A stretch of 64,000 nt of DNA from Mycolicibacterium aromaticivorans JS19b1 = JCM 16368 (GCF_000559085.1 NZ_JALN02000001.1:3906001-3970000), one strand, 5' to 3'; counted from the first letter of the stretch, positions 1 through 8,720 are shown. Notes: generated by a model not told the origin, from the letters alone. A program made the numbers and translations.

Positions 1-881
1 CCAAGGACACCGACCGCGCCCACAAGATCCGCGTCATCGCGGGCAACGGGTTGCGCCCGGAGATCTGGGACGAGTTCACCCGCCGGTTCAACATCGGCCG
101 GGTCGCCGAGTTCTACGCCGCCAGCGAGGGCAACACCGCCTTCATCAACATCTTCAACATTCCCAAGACCACCGGCATCAGCCCGATGCCACTGGCTTAT
201 GTCGAGTACGACGCGGAGACCGGCGAGCCGGCCCGCGACGAGAACGGCCGGGTCCGCAAGGTGGCGCCCGGCGAGCCCGGCCTGCTGATCAGCCCGGTCA
301 ACAAGCTCTCGCCGTTCGACGGCTACACCGACAAGGAAGCCAGCGAGAAGAAGTTGGTGCGCAACGCGTTCAAAGAGGGCGACGTCTGGTTCAACACCGG
401 CGACGTGATGAACCCGCAGGGCATGCGCCACGCCGCCTTCGCCGACCGCCTCGGCGACACCTTCCGGTGGAAGGGCGAGAACGTCGCCACCACCCAGGTC
501 GAGGCCGCGCTGGGCCAGGACAAGAACGTCGAGGAGTCGACGGTGTTCGGCGTCGAGGTGCCCGACACCGGCGGCCGCGCCGGGATGGCGGCGGTCAAGC
601 TGCGTGACGGGGTGGATTTCGACGGCAAGGTGCTGGCCGAGACCGTCTACGGCAACCTGCCCGGCTACGCCGTGCCGTTGTTCGTTCGGATCGTCGAGTC
701 GCTGGAGACCACGTCGACGTTCAAGAGCCGCAAGGTCGACCTGCGCAAACAGGGATACGGCGCCGACGGCGAGGAGATCAAGGACCCGCTGTACGTACTG
801 AAGGGTCGCGACGAGGGCTACGTACCGTTCTACGACGAGTATCCCGAGGAAGTGGCGGCCGGCTCCCGGCCCAAAGGCTAG
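1..881 (+). CDS. fadD6: Very-long-chain acyl-CoA synthetase FadD6, 3' part
   Basis: The gene enters from the left edge already in frame (codons run from base 3), so its N-terminus and ATP-binding loop are missing. The visible ~290 residues are the C-terminal half of an ANL-superfamily fatty acid-CoA ligase. They include the aspartate of the nucleotide-binding region in VWFNTGD, followed by the DRLGDTFRWKGENVAT block that is the signature of the FATP/very-long-chain ACS subgroup, and a final TFKSRKVDLRKQ segment carrying the C-domain lysine region. The enzyme activates long fatty acids with ATP and CoA, probably at the membrane. In M. tuberculosis fadD6 also directly precedes folP2 and gpgS, which supports the name. 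Confidence 0.88.
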   Translation, partial: KDTDRAHKIRVIAGNGLRPEIWDEFTRRFNIGRVAEFYAASEGNTAFINIFNIPKTTGISPMPLAYVEYDAETGEPARDENGRVRKVAPGEPGLLISPVNKLSPFDGYTDKEASEKKLVRNAFKEGDVWFNTGDVMNPQGMRHAAFADRLGDTFRWKGENVATTQVEAALGQDKNVEESTVFGVEVPDTGGRAGMAAVKLRDGVDFDGKVLAETVYGNLPGYAVPLFVRIVESLETTSTFKSRKVDLRKQGYGADGEEIKDPLYVLKGRDEGYVPFYDEYPEEVAAGSRPKG

Positions 882-928
882 GCAACGGCCATTTCGTCGA
901 ACTCGCCGCCACCAGGCACCATGGTGGG

Positions 929-1804
929 GTGAAGTCGACGTTCTGCGGACGGCCGGTGGCCGGTGATCGCGCGCTGATCATGGCGATCGTCAACCGCACA
1001 CCCGACTCGTTCTACGACCGGGGCGCGACCTTCACCGACGAGGCCGCAAAGGACGCCGCCCACCGGGTAGTCGCCGAGGGGGCCGATGTGGTCGACGTCG
1101 GGGGAGTCAAGGCCGGCCCGGGAACCGTGGTCGACGCCGACGAGGAAATCGCGCGGGTGGTGCCGTTCATCGAATGGCTGCGCGGCGAGTACCCCGACCA
1201 GCTGATCAGCGTCGACACCTGGCGTTCCGCGGTCGCAAAGCAGGCCTGCGCGGCCGGAGCGGACCTGATCAACGACACCTGGGCCGGCGCCGACCCGGCC
1301 CTTCCCGAGGTCGCCGCCGAGTTCGGGGCCGGGCTGGTGTGCTCCCACACCGGCGGCGCGACGCCGCGCACCCGGCCGTTCCGGGTGAGCTACGGCACGA
1401 CCGTGACCGGCGTGGTCGACGACGTCATCGCCGAGGTCACCTCCGCCGCCGAACGAGCGGTGGCCCTGGGGGTGCCCCGGGACGCGATTTTGATCGACCC
1501 GACCCACGATTTCGGCAAAAACACTCACCACGGTCTTACTTTGTTGCGCCACGTAAAAGATCTTGTTAAGACCGGATGGCCCGTCCTGATGGCACTGAGC
1601 AACAAAGATTTCGTCGGGGAGACTTTGGGTGTGGAGCTCACCCAACGCCTCGAGGGCACGCTGGCAGCGACCGCTTTGGCCGCCGCCGACGGAGCCCGGA
1701 TGTTCCGGGTGCATGAAGTGGGACCCACTCGGCGCGTACTGGAAATGGTCGCGTCGATCCGTGGGGAGCGTCCGCCGGCGCGGACGGTGAGGGGCTTGGC
1801 ATGA
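929..1804 (+). CDS. folP2: Dihydropteroate synthase-like protein FolP2
   Basis: A 291-residue TIM-barrel protein of the DHPS family, with a GTG start; the upstream ATG at 921 runs straight into a stop. The N-terminal NRTPDSFYDRG matches the usual NVTPDSF motif. The canonical ESTRPG pterin/pABA loop is replaced by VGGVKAGPG, and the usual SRK loop reads LSNKDFVGET. From family knowledge, FolP2 paralogues of mycobacteria do not complement DHPS activity, and these substitutions fit that. The stop codon overlaps the gpgS start by 4 bases (ATGA), so the two are translationally coupled. This hints at a role linked to the glucosylglycerate pathway rather than folate, which is inference only. Confidence 0.85.
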   Translation: MKSTFCGRPVAGDRALIMAIVNRTPDSFYDRGATFTDEAAKDAAHRVVAEGADVVDVGGVKAGPGTVVDADEEIARVVPFIEWLRGEYPDQLISVDTWRSAVAKQACAAGADLINDTWAGADPALPEVAAEFGAGLVCSHTGGATPRTRPFRVSYGTTVTGVVDDVIAEVTSAAERAVALGVPRDAILIDPTHDFGKNTHHGLTLLRHVKDLVKTGWPVLMALSNKDFVGETLGVELTQRLEGTLAATALAAADGARMFRVHEVGPTRRVLEMVASIRGERPPARTVRGLA

Positions 1805-2736
1805 CCGAACTCGCCAACGACACACTTCCCGGCGACACCTGGCTGTCTGACCACAGCTGGAGCCGGCCGACCTGGACCATCGCTGAACTGGTGGCCGCCA
1901 AACGCGGCCGCACCATCTCCGTCGTCCTGCCTGCGCTCAACGAGGAGGAGACCGTCGGATCGGTGGTGGACACCATCCGCCCACTGCTGGGCGGCCTGGT
2001 CGACGAGCTGATCGTGCTGGACTCCGGCTCCACCGACGACACCGAGATCGAAGCCATCGCCGCCGGCGCCCGGGTGGTCACCCGTGAACAGGCGGTGCCC
2101 GAGGTGGAGCCGCAGCCCGGCAAGGGTGAAGTGTTGTGGCGCTCGCTGGCGGCCACCACCGGCGACATCATCGTGTTCGTCGACTCCGATTTGATCGACC
2201 CCGATCCGATGTTCGTGCCGCGACTGGTCGGTCCGCTGCTCACCGGCGACGGCATTCACCTGGTCAAAGGCTTCTACCGGCGACCGCTGAAGGTCGGCAA
2301 GGGCGAGGACGCCAACGGCGGCGGCAGGGTCACCGAGCTGGTCGCGCGCCCGCTGCTGGCCGCGCTGCGCCCCGAACTGGGCTGCGTGCTGCAGCCGCTG
2401 GGCGGCGAGTACGCCGGCACCCGCGAGCTGCTGACGTCGGTGCCGTTCGCGCCGGGTTACGGCGTGGAGATCGGCCTGCTGGTCGACACCTACGACCGGC
2501 TCGGCCTGCAGGCGATCGCGCAGGTCAACCTCGGCGTGCGCAGTCACCGCAACCGCCCTTTGATCGAGCTGGGCGCGATGAGCCGTCAGGTGATCGCCAC
2601 GCTGCTGTCCCGGTGCGGCATCGCCGACTCCGGCATCGGGCTGACGCAGTTCCTGCCCGACGGACACGACGGCTACCTGCCGCAGACCACCAAGGTGTCG
2701 CTGGCCGACCGGCCACCGATGAACACCCTGCGCTGA
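1801..2736 (+). CDS. gpgS: Glucosyl-3-phosphoglycerate synthase GpgS
   Basis: A 311-residue retaining glycosyltransferase (GT81, GT-A fold). It transfers glucose from UDP-glucose to 3-phosphoglycerate, the first step of glucosylglycerate and methylglucose lipopolysaccharide synthesis. The nucleotide-sugar motif VVLPALNEEETV lies at residues 41-52. The metal-binding DxD appears as VDSD at 127-130, and the GEYAG acceptor-site segment is about residue 203. The length is close to that of the mycobacterial enzyme. The ATG start overlaps the folP2 stop by 4 bases. Methylglucose polysaccharides regulate fatty-acid synthase length control, so the neighbourhood with fadD6 is suggestive. Confidence 0.93.
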   Translation: MTELANDTLPGDTWLSDHSWSRPTWTIAELVAAKRGRTISVVLPALNEEETVGSVVDTIRPLLGGLVDELIVLDSGSTDDTEIEAIAAGARVVTREQAVPEVEPQPGKGEVLWRSLAATTGDIIVFVDSDLIDPDPMFVPRLVGPLLTGDGIHLVKGFYRRPLKVGKGEDANGGGRVTELVARPLLAALRPELGCVLQPLGGEYAGTRELLTSVPFAPGYGVEIGLLVDTYDRLGLQAIAQVNLGVRSHRNRPLIELGAMSRQVIATLLSRCGIADSGIGLTQFLPDGHDGYLPQTTKVSLADRPPMNTLR

Positions 2737-2758
2737 GCCCATCTCTCGCCCACACCGA

Positions 2759-2776
2759 CATTTCGCAGCAGAAATG
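2759..2776. terminator. Small hairpin downstream of gpgS
   Basis: A perfect 6-base inverted repeat (CATTTC / GAAATG) with a 6-base loop lies 22 bases after the gpgS stop. It has no U-run, so it is at best a weak mycobacterial-type terminator. Confidence 0.3.
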
Positions 2777-2813
2777 CGAGTGCAAGCGTGCAGAACGTGG
2801 ATGTCGACGCAAG

Positions 2814-2819
2814 TAATCT
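2814..2819 (+). promoter_or_regulatory. Probable leaderless -10 element (TAATCT) for the DivIVA-domain gene
   Basis: TAATCT fits the mycobacterial TANNNT -10 consensus. The GTG start follows 6 bases later, so the predicted transcript would begin at the start codon. No convincing -35 was seen. Confidence 0.5.
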
Positions 2820-2825
2820 CGTGAC

Positions 2826-3176
2826 GTGACGTTGATCCTGCTCTACCTGGTGGTGCTGATCCTGATCGGCATCGTCCTGTTCGGGGTGGCCAGCCTGGTG
2901 TTCGGACGCGGCGAGCAGCTGCCGCCCCTGCCGCGGGCCACCACGGCTACCGTCCTGCCCGCCTCCGGTGTCACCGGCGCGGACGTCGAGGCGGTGAAGT
3001 TCACCCAGGTGCTACGCGGCTACAAGACCAGCGAAGTGGACTGGGTGCTGGACCGTCTGGGCGCCGAACTGGACCAGCTGCGCGGCGAGCTCTCCGCTGT
3101 GCGTGCTGCCGCCGGGCTCGACGAGCCGGTACACACCCACCACGCCGCGCCTGCCGCCGACGAGGAATCGGTGTGA
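2826..3176 (+). CDS. DivIVA-domain membrane protein (Rv1209-like)
   Basis: A 116-residue protein. Residues 1-27 form one strongly hydrophobic N-terminal membrane helix (LILLYLVVLILIGIVLF), followed by a proline-containing linker. Residues ~60-98 match the short DivIVA-type coiled-coil domain found in mycobacterial proteins: FTQVLRGYKTSEVDWVLDRL, then a heptad-like stretch of Leu, Glu and Arg. DivIVA segments sense curved membranes and organise growth poles or septa, so a single-pass anchor plus DivIVA coil suggests a cell-envelope scaffold. The GTG start is preferred because a leaderless -10 sits 6 bases upstream. The stop overlaps the tagA start by 4 bases, so the two are coupled. Specific function is unknown. 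Confidence 0.82.
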   Translation: MTLILLYLVVLILIGIVLFGVASLVFGRGEQLPPLPRATTATVLPASGVTGADVEAVKFTQVLRGYKTSEVDWVLDRLGAELDQLRGELSAVRAAAGLDEPVHTHHAAPAADEESV

Positions 3177-3751
3177 GCCAACCCGCCGAGGACGACGGCC
3201 GCACCCGTTGCGGCTGGGTGCAGGGCCAGTCGGCGTTGTACCGCGACTACCACGACGACGAGTGGGGCCGGGTGCTGCGCGGCCAGGTGGCGCTGTTCGA
3301 GCGGATGAGCCTCGAAGCGTTCCAGAGCGGCCTGTCGTGGCTCATCATCCTGCGTAAGCGCGACAACTTCCGGCGGGCGTTCGACAATTTCGACATCGAG
3401 ACGGTGGCCGGCTACACCGACCGTGACGTCACCCGGTTGATGGCCGACGAGGGCATCGTGCGTAACCGCGCCAAGATCGAGGCCACCATCGCCAACGCCA
3501 GGGCTGTCGCCGAACTGGACGTCGACCTGTCCGATCTGCTGTGGTCCTACGCCCCGCCGCGGCGCCCGCGGCCCAAGACGATGGCCGACGTGCCGGCGAT
3601 CACGCCGGAGTCCCAGGCGATGGCCAAGGACCTCAAGAAGCGCGGTTTCCGCTTCGTCGGCCCCACCACCGCCTACGCGCTGATGCAGGCCACCGGGATG
3701 GTCGACGATCACCTGGCGTCGTGCTGGGTTCCCCGCCCGACCGCAGCGTGA
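3173..3751 (+). CDS. tagA: DNA-3-methyladenine glycosylase I (TagA)
   Basis: A 192-residue helix-hairpin-helix base-excision enzyme that removes 3-methyladenine from alkylated DNA. The four zinc ligands of the TAG family are recognisable: Cys13 (RCGW), His27 (YHDDEWG), and His180 and Cys184 (DDHLASC). The core SLEAFQSGLSWLIILRKR is the family hallmark and GFRFVGPTTAYALMQA forms the HhH region. GTG start with 4-base overlap with the preceding DivIVA-domain gene, as in the M. tuberculosis Rv1209-Rv1210 pair. Confidence 0.93.
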   Translation: MSQPAEDDGRTRCGWVQGQSALYRDYHDDEWGRVLRGQVALFERMSLEAFQSGLSWLIILRKRDNFRRAFDNFDIETVAGYTDRDVTRLMADEGIVRNRAKIEATIANARAVAELDVDLSDLLWSYAPPRRPRPKTMADVPAITPESQAMAKDLKKRGFRFVGPTTAYALMQATGMVDDHLASCWVPRPTAA

Positions 3752-3812
3752 CGGCGCAAATCGGACCCTCTTAATCGGCCCTTTCACACCAATGCCCGCC
3801 GATAAGGAACAA

Positions 3813-3818
3813 TAGAAT
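3813..3818 (+). promoter_or_regulatory. Candidate -10 (TAGAAT) for the DUF3117 gene
   Basis: TAGAAT matches TANNNT in an unusually A-rich stretch of this intergenic region. It implies a leader of about 90 bases; no clear -35 is visible. Confidence 0.4.
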
Positions 3819-3915
3819 CGAAAACAAGCAGTTCAGTGCCGACGCACTAGCCACGTGCCCGGCGCTGGACCGGGTCCGTGAGCACGGGCCGGCTCGAACC
3901 TGGAGGGAGCACTCG

Positions 3916-4083
3916 ATGGCGGCGATGAAGCCCCGGACCGGTGACGGTCCGCTGGAAGCAACCAAGGAGGGGCGCGGCATCGTGATGCGGGTACCGCTGG
4001 AAGGCGGCGGACGACTGGTCGTTGAGCTGACACCCGACGAGGCCGCCGCCCTGGGTGACGAACTCAAGAACGTCACCAGCTAA
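3916..4083 (+). CDS. Small DUF3117 protein (Rv1211-like)
   Basis: A 55-residue protein with ATG start and a good ribosome site, GGAGGG at 3902-3907, 8 bases upstream. It begins MAAMKPRTGDGPLEATKEGRG and ends DELKNVTS, which is the DUF3117 family, very conserved in actinobacteria and of unknown function. The sequence is compact, charged and has no membrane segment, suggesting a small cytosolic beta-rich protein. It is a separate transcription unit: its own promoter-like region lies upstream and a strong hairpin terminator follows the stop. The position between tagA and glgM matches Rv1211. Confidence 0.87.
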   Translation: MAAMKPRTGDGPLEATKEGRGIVMRVPLEGGGRLVVELTPDEAAALGDELKNVTS

Positions 4084-4097
4084 CTGATCCACCTTCG

Positions 4098-4122
4098 AAA
4101 CCCCGCGTGACCCGCGGGGTTT
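4098..4122. terminator. Strong intrinsic terminator between the DUF3117 gene and glgM
   Basis: A perfect 10-bp inverted repeat (AAACCCCGCG / CGCGGGGTTT) with a 5-base loop is followed by TTTCTTCT. The outer A/T pairs give it U-tracts in both directions, fitting a bidirectional terminator for two convergent genes. Confidence 0.85.
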
Positions 4123-4150
4123 CTTCTCTGCCGGTCGCCCTTCGGTCGGC

Positions 4151-5314
4151 TTACGCCGACACCTTGCGGTAAATCTCGAGGGTCTGCTCGGCGATGTGCG
4201 CCCACGAGAACTCGTCGATGCAGCGCTGCCGCCCGGCTGCCCCGAAGCGGCGCGCCTTCTCCAGATCGCCCACCAGCGCATTGACCGCCTCGGCGAGCCC
4301 GGCCTCGAAGCCCACCGGGTCCGTCGACTCGTAGTGCACCAGAGTTCCGGTCACCCCGTCGTCGACCACCTCGGGAATTCCCCCGACGTCGGACGCCACC
4401 ACCGCGGTCCCGCAGGCCATCGCCTCCAGATTGACGATGCCGAGTGGCTCGTACACCGAGGGGCACACGAAAGCTGTTGCCGCCGAGAGTATTTCGCGGA
4501 TCTTTCCGATCGGCAGGAACTCCTGCACCCAGAAAACTCCGCTGCGCCGCCCGGCCAGTTCCTGCACGGCCGAGCTCACCTCGGCGGCGATCTCCGGGGT
4601 GTCCGGCGCGCCTGCGCACAGCACCACCTGGATCTCCGGGTCAAACCGGTGCGCCGCGGCGATCAGATGCGGGACGCCCTTCTGCCGGGTGATCCGGCCG
4701 ACGAACGCCACCATGGGCCGCGACGGGTCGACGCCGAGTTCGGCGAGCACCGACTCACCCCGCTCGGGCGGCGCCGGATACCAGACGTCGGTGTCGATTC
4801 CGTTCTTCACCACATGAACCCGGTTGGGGTCCAACGCCGGATACACCGACAGAACGTCGTCGCGCATGCCGGAACTGACGGCGATCACCCCGTCCGCCGC
4901 TTCGACCGCGGTGCGCTCCACCCACAGCGACACCCGGTAGCCGCCGCCGAGCTGTTCGGCCTTCCACGGCCGCAATGGTTCGAGGGAGTGAGCGGTGAGC
5001 ACGTGGGGGACGTCGTACAGCAGCGACGCGAGGTGACCGGCCATCCCGGTATACCAGGTGTGCGAATGCACCACCGTCGCCTCGGCGGCCGCATCGGCCA
5101 TCACCAGATCCGCGGACAGCGTCGACAGCGCCGGGTTGGCCCCCTTGAGGGCAGAGTCGGGCTGATGGACGAAGACGCCCGGGCGCGGAGCGCCCATACA
5201 GTGCACGTCCACCTCGCACAGCCGCCGCAATTGAGCGACGAGTTCCGTCACGTGTACGCCCGCCCCGCCGTAAACCTCGGGTGGATATTCCCGAGTCATC
5301 ATCGCCACCCGCAT
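4151..5314 (-). CDS. glgM: Alpha-maltose-1-phosphate synthase GlgM (annotated glgA)
   Basis: A 387-residue GT4 glycosyltransferase. The start is set at MRVAMMTREYPPEVYGGAGVH because this gives the mycobacterial length and the KTGGL-like donor loop (YGGAG) near the N-terminus; upstream in-frame codons look non-coding. Other landmarks are FVGRITRQKG (donor-site R/K) and PSVYEPLGIVNLEAMACGTAVV, the EX7E catalytic motif of GT4. In mycobacteria this protein makes maltose-1-phosphate from ADP-glucose and glucose-1-phosphate, feeding the GlgE pathway to glycogen and capsular glucan. It is divergent from glgC, which supplies ADP-glucose. Confidence 0.92.
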   Translation of the reverse strand: MRVAMMTREYPPEVYGGAGVHVTELVAQLRRLCEVDVHCMGAPRPGVFVHQPDSALKGANPALSTLSADLVMADAAAEATVVHSHTWYTGMAGHLASLLYDVPHVLTAHSLEPLRPWKAEQLGGGYRVSLWVERTAVEAADGVIAVSSGMRDDVLSVYPALDPNRVHVVKNGIDTDVWYPAPPERGESVLAELGVDPSRPMVAFVGRITRQKGVPHLIAAAHRFDPEIQVVLCAGAPDTPEIAAEVSSAVQELAGRRSGVFWVQEFLPIGKIREILSAATAFVCPSVYEPLGIVNLEAMACGTAVVASDVGGIPEVVDDGVTGTLVHYESTDPVGFEAGLAEAVNALVGDLEKARRFGAAGRQRCIDEFSWAHIAEQTLEIYRKVSA

Positions 5315-5481
5315 ACGCCCGACGGTAGTGGCCCGCGCTGCGCGGCGCATCCTCTTCCCCGTCGCTTCGCTCGCCCCGACCTTGTGGGTCAACGTGCTTG
5401 CGCGCGATCCGAAGTCGCTTCGGCCGCGACACGACGACCTGCAATAGGGGCGTTGGCCTAGCCGTCGGTTGCGTGTGCCGA

Positions 5482-5487
5482 TAGGTT
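5482..5487 (+). promoter_or_regulatory. Probable leaderless -10 (TAGGTT) for glgC
   Basis: TAGGTT lies 7 bases before the glgC ATG at 5495, the typical geometry of a leaderless mycobacterial transcript. This favours ATG 5495 over the TTG at 5486, which would sit inside the -10. Confidence 0.55.
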
Positions 5488-5494
5488 GGTTTTC

Positions 5495-6709
5495 ATGAGG
5501 GAACTGCCACATGTGCTGGGCATCGTCCTGGCAGGCGGCGAGGGCAAACGGCTCTATCCGCTGACCGCAGACCGGGCCAAGCCGGCGGTTCCTTTTGGCG
5601 GCGCGTACCGCCTCATCGATTTCGTGCTGTCGAATCTGGTCAACGCGCGCTACCTACGCATCTGCGTGCTCACCCAGTACAAGTCGCATTCGCTGGACCG
5701 GCACATCTCGCAGAACTGGCGACTGAGCGGCCTGGCCGGTGAATACATCACCCCGGTTCCGGCCCAGCAGCGGCTCGGCCCGCGCTGGTACACCGGCTCG
5801 GCAGACGCGATCTACCAGTCGCTGAACCTGATCTACGACGAGGATCCGGACTACATCGTGGTTTTCGGTGCAGATCACGTGTACCGGATGGATCCCGAGC
5901 AGATGGTCAAGTTCCACATCGAGAGCGGGGCAGGAGCCACCGTCGCCGGTATCCGCGTGCCCCGCGCCGAGGCGCACGCATTCGGGTGCATCGACGCCGA
6001 CGAGTCCGGCCGCATCCGGGAGTTCATCGAGAAGCCGGCCGACCCGCCGGGTACGCCCGATGATCCCGAGCAGACCTTCGTGTCGATGGGCAACTACATC
6101 TTCACCACCAAGGTGCTCATCGACGCCATCCGGGCCGACGCCGACGACGACAACTCCGATCACGACATGGGCGGTGACATCATTCCGCGGCTGGTGTCCG
6201 ACGGCATGGCCGCGGTGTACGACTTCAGCAACAACGAAGTCCCCGGCGCCACCGAGCGCGACCACGGTTACTGGCGCGACGTCGGGACGCTGGACGCGTT
6301 CTATGACGCCCACATGGATTTGGTGTCGGTGCACCCGGTGTTCAACCTCTACAACAAGCGTTGGCCGATCCGCGGGGAGTCGGAGAACCTGGCGCCTGCG
6401 AAGTTCGTCAACGGCGGCTCGGCCCAGGAGTCCGTGGTCGGCGCCGGGAGCATCATCTCCGCGGCATCGGTGCGCAATTCGGTGCTGTCGAGCAACGTCG
6501 CGATCGAGGATGGCGCCATCGTCGAGGGCAGCGTGCTGATGCCCGGCGTGCGGGTGGGCCGCGGCGCGGTGGTCCGGCACGCCATCCTGGACAAGAACGT
6601 GGTGGTCGGCCCCGGCGAGATGGTCGGTGTGGACCTGGAGAAGGACCGCGACCGGTTCGCGATCAGCGCAGGCGGCGTGGTGGCCGTCGGCAAGGGCGTC
6701 TGGATCTAA
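5495..6709 (+). CDS. glgC: Glucose-1-phosphate adenylyltransferase GlgC
   Basis: A 404-residue ADP-glucose pyrophosphorylase (ATP + glucose-1-phosphate to ADP-glucose + PPi). The N-terminal nucleotidyltransferase motif is [14 protein letters not shown] with AKPAVPFGG. The catalytic region is [12 protein letters not shown], glucose-1-phosphate contacts lie in FIEKP, and the C-terminal part is a left-handed beta-helix ([19 protein letters not shown]) ending [10 protein letters not shown]. The chosen ATG gives the exact length known for mycobacteria. It shares the intergenic region with divergent glgM, its downstream partner. The 3' end overlaps the stop of the convergent lipoprotein gene by 4 bases. 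Confidence 0.95.
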   Translation: MRELPHVLGIVLAGGEGKRLYPLTADRAKPAVPFGGAYRLIDFVLSNLVNARYLRICVLTQYKSHSLDRHISQNWRLSGLAGEYITPVPAQQRLGPRWYTGSADAIYQSLNLIYDEDPDYIVVFGADHVYRMDPEQMVKFHIESGAGATVAGIRVPRAEAHAFGCIDADESGRIREFIEKPADPPGTPDDPEQTFVSMGNYIFTTKVLIDAIRADADDDNSDHDMGGDIIPRLVSDGMAAVYDFSNNEVPGATERDHGYWRDVGTLDAFYDAHMDLVSVHPVFNLYNKRWPIRGESENLAPAKFVNGGSAQESVVGAGSIISAASVRNSVLSSNVAIEDGAIVEGSVLMPGVRVGRGAVVRHAILDKNVVVGPGEMVGVDLEKDRDRFAISAGGVVAVGKGVWI

Positions 6710-7749
6710 CCGGGCGCAAGCTGCTCCGGGCCGATGATCTGGACGCTGCTGCTGCCACCTCCGTCACTTCCGGTCACCACGATGGCGCCGGAATTCGGTT
6801 CGACGGCAACAGAATTGGGCTGACGTACGGTGGCTACATCGGCGAGGTTCCGGCTGGCCGCCGGGTCTGCGACATCGACCACCCGCACCGCGTTCCGCTC
6901 GGTAAGGGTGATGTACAAGCGGTGGCGCCGGGCGTCGTAGGCCAGCCCGTAGGGCTTACCCGGGGCATCGATTCTGGCCACCTGGCTCACCTTCGGATCG
7001 ACGTGTTCGATGTAGACGGCCCCTCCGTCGGTGTCGGCGAACGCAGCCAGATCACCGGAAAGCGAGACCGCGTGGGTGAGCTTGGCCCCCACCGGAGCCT
7101 GGCTGACCAGCTGGCGGGTCGAGCCGTCGTACACCCACACCCCGTTTCCCTGAACATCGGCGACGGCTGCGTAGTTGCCGACGGCCGCGACGCCACCGGG
7201 CTGCGGAGGACCGGCCGGCAGTGACCCGACCACCCGACCGTCGCGGACGAACAGCACGCCGCCGCCGCCTTCGTTGGTCACCACGATGGTTCCCGACGCG
7301 GTCGCCGCCGCGTCGTGCGGCTGCCGTCCGACGCCGGTAACGGTGGTGGTGATGCGTCCGTCGATGAGGTTCAGTTCGAGGAGCTCAGCGGTCCCCTCCA
7401 ACGGGGCCAGCACGGGGCCGTCCGGACCGGCCAGGCTCAGGTGGCGCGCGGCGCTCGGGGTCGGGATCCGTTGGCGTTCCCTGCCGGTGGCGGCGTCGAA
7501 CAGCACTATGCCGTTAGGGTCCCGAACCGCGACAGCCGCGATTCCCGACGTGCCGACGACGACGCCTTCCGGTGCGTTGCCGAGCGGGACGACGATGCCG
7601 ACCGGCGCCGCGGTGGGCGGACCTGCCCTGGCCGGCTCGGCGGGCGGGGCGTGCGTCGTGGTGACGGGTTGGGGTTGACTGGCGCACCCGGCCGCCACCG
7701 AGCATCCGATCGCCAATACACACAGAGAAGTTCGAATGCGGCGGCCCAC
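6706..7749 (-). CDS. Beta-propeller lipoprotein
   Basis: About 347 residues from a GTG start giving [22 protein letters not shown], a lipoprotein signal peptide with a cysteine after VAAG. A low-complexity Ala/Pro/Thr linker leads into six or seven beta-propeller blades of the YVTN/YncE type (repeats such as [23 protein letters not shown] and [21 protein letters not shown]). Such exported propellers usually bind proteins or ligands; there are no catalytic motifs. The frame stays open upstream to an ATG at 7953, but that region is the remnant of another gene, so the longer start is rejected. Adjacent to glgC tail-to-tail. Function unknown. Confidence 0.78.
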   Translation of the reverse strand: MGRRIRTSLCVLAIGCSVAAGCASQPQPVTTTHAPPAEPARAGPPTAAPVGIVVPLGNAPEGVVVGTSGIAAVAVRDPNGIVLFDAATGRERQRIPTPSAARHLSLAGPDGPVLAPLEGTAELLELNLIDGRITTTVTGVGRQPHDAAATASGTIVVTNEGGGGVLFVRDGRVVGSLPAGPPQPGGVAAVGNYAAVADVQGNGVWVYDGSTRQLVSQAPVGAKLTHAVSLSGDLAAFADTDGGAVYIEHVDPKVSQVARIDAPGKPYGLAYDARRHRLYITLTERNAVRVVDVADPAASRNLADVATVRQPNSVAVEPNSGAIVVTGSDGGGSSSVQIIGPEQLAPG

Positions 7750-7778
7750 GTGCGCACAGTGCCCCACCCGGCTGCCGG

Positions 7779-7953
7779 CTAAACCGGGCGCCGCACGACA
7801 ATGCCGATCACCCCGCCGTTCTCCAGCCACGCCCACCCGGCAGGCAGGGTGACGAGGTCGGTGAACCAGGCCCAGCAGCGCAAGCGACAGCAGCGCGATG
7901 TTGGCGTCGAGGCCCGCGGCGGTGGCCGGCCCGAAGCCGGTCATCAACTCCAT
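7779..7953 (-). pseudogene. Frameshifted 5' remnant of a DUF4126 membrane-protein gene
   Basis: An ATG at 7953 has a strong ribosome site (AGGAG, 5 bases upstream) and begins MELMTGFGPATAAGLDANIALLSLALLGL. The reading then shifts by one base to continue FTDLVTLPAGWAWLENGGVIGIV and stops at 7779. Joined, the two pieces resemble the first ~55 residues of DUF4126 membrane proteins, which normally run to about 200 residues. Both halves have strong coding third-position bias in their own frame, so a real gene has been both frameshifted and truncated, unless there is a sequencing error. The unshifted frame runs on without a stop into the neighbouring lipoprotein. Confidence 0.6.
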
Positions 7954-8038
7954 GGCGACTCCTCATGCCGGGACGGTCCCGCATCCAGGATGACGCGTCG
8001 GCCACGAGATTTCGTGGCATCCACGATGATTCAAGTGG

Positions 8039-8713
8039 TCACCAGATCAGGGGCACCAGCCGGTAGCGCACCTTCCGGGTGTACTGCCGATAGCCGTCCA
8101 GCTCCTCGGCGAGCATCTTCTCCTCGTCGAGGATTCGCGCCGCCATCAGCAGCAGCCCCACGATGACGAGCAGCAGGGCCCAATACGAGCCGAGCGCCAG
8201 CGCGATCCCGATCATCAGGATCACGTTGGCGGAGTACATCGGATGGCGCACAACGCCGTACAGCCCCGTGCTTACCAGCGGTTGACCCTCCTCGACGGTG
8301 ATGGTGGCCGAGGCGTAGTGATTCTGGACCACCACCCACATCGCCGAGCCCAGGCCGGCGGCCACCAGCACGTCGCCGGCAACCGACAACCACGCAGGCA
8401 CGTGCGACCAGCCGAAGCGGTAGTCCAGGGCCGGCACCACCAGCATCGCGGCGAACACCACGAACGTCCCGGCGATCACGACCTTCTGGACGGGCCGGGT
8501 TTCTGCATTGACGCCGGCATGGGCGCGCCGTTCGACGACTTCCGGGTACTTCCGGCCCAAATACAGCGTCGGGCCCAGACTTGCGACGCTGAACACCGCG
8601 AGGAAAGCCCAACCCTGCCAATAGCTCACGGTCCCCGCGGGCACGAACAGCAGCACAGCGAAGGCCACGATGCCCACGATCGACGAGATCGCGATACGAG
8701 GTGACGTGCCCAT
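8039..8713 (-). CDS. Isoprenylcysteine carboxyl methyltransferase-family membrane protein (Rv1216c-like)
   Basis: A 224-residue protein with about five hydrophobic helices. The C-terminal segment TGLYGVVRHPMYSANVILMIG contains the RHPxY motif of the ICMT/PEMT superfamily, which binds S-adenosylmethionine, followed by the conserved EEKMLAEELDGYRQYTRKVRYRLVP tail. Members methylate diverse acceptors at the membrane; in mycobacteria, which do not prenylate Cys-aaX proteins, the acceptor is unknown. It lies 7 bases downstream of the ABC permease gene and probably forms the last gene of the tetR-ABC operon, as in M. tuberculosis Rv1216c-Rv1219c. Confidence 0.85.
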   Translation of the reverse strand: MGTSPRIAISSIVGIVAFAVLLFVPAGTVSYWQGWAFLAVFSVASLGPTLYLGRKYPEVVERRAHAGVNAETRPVQKVVIAGTFVVFAAMLVVPALDYRFGWSHVPAWLSVAGDVLVAAGLGSAMWVVVQNHYASATITVEEGQPLVSTGLYGVVRHPMYSANVILMIGIALALGSYWALLLVIVGLLLMAARILDEEKMLAEELDGYRQYTRKVRYRLVPLIW

Positions 8714-8720
8714 GGCTCTC

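Noticed and set aside
6706..7953. 415-residue lipoprotein with a long N-terminus
   Set aside because: The extra N-terminus is the remnant of another gene and would put the signal peptide in the middle of the chain.
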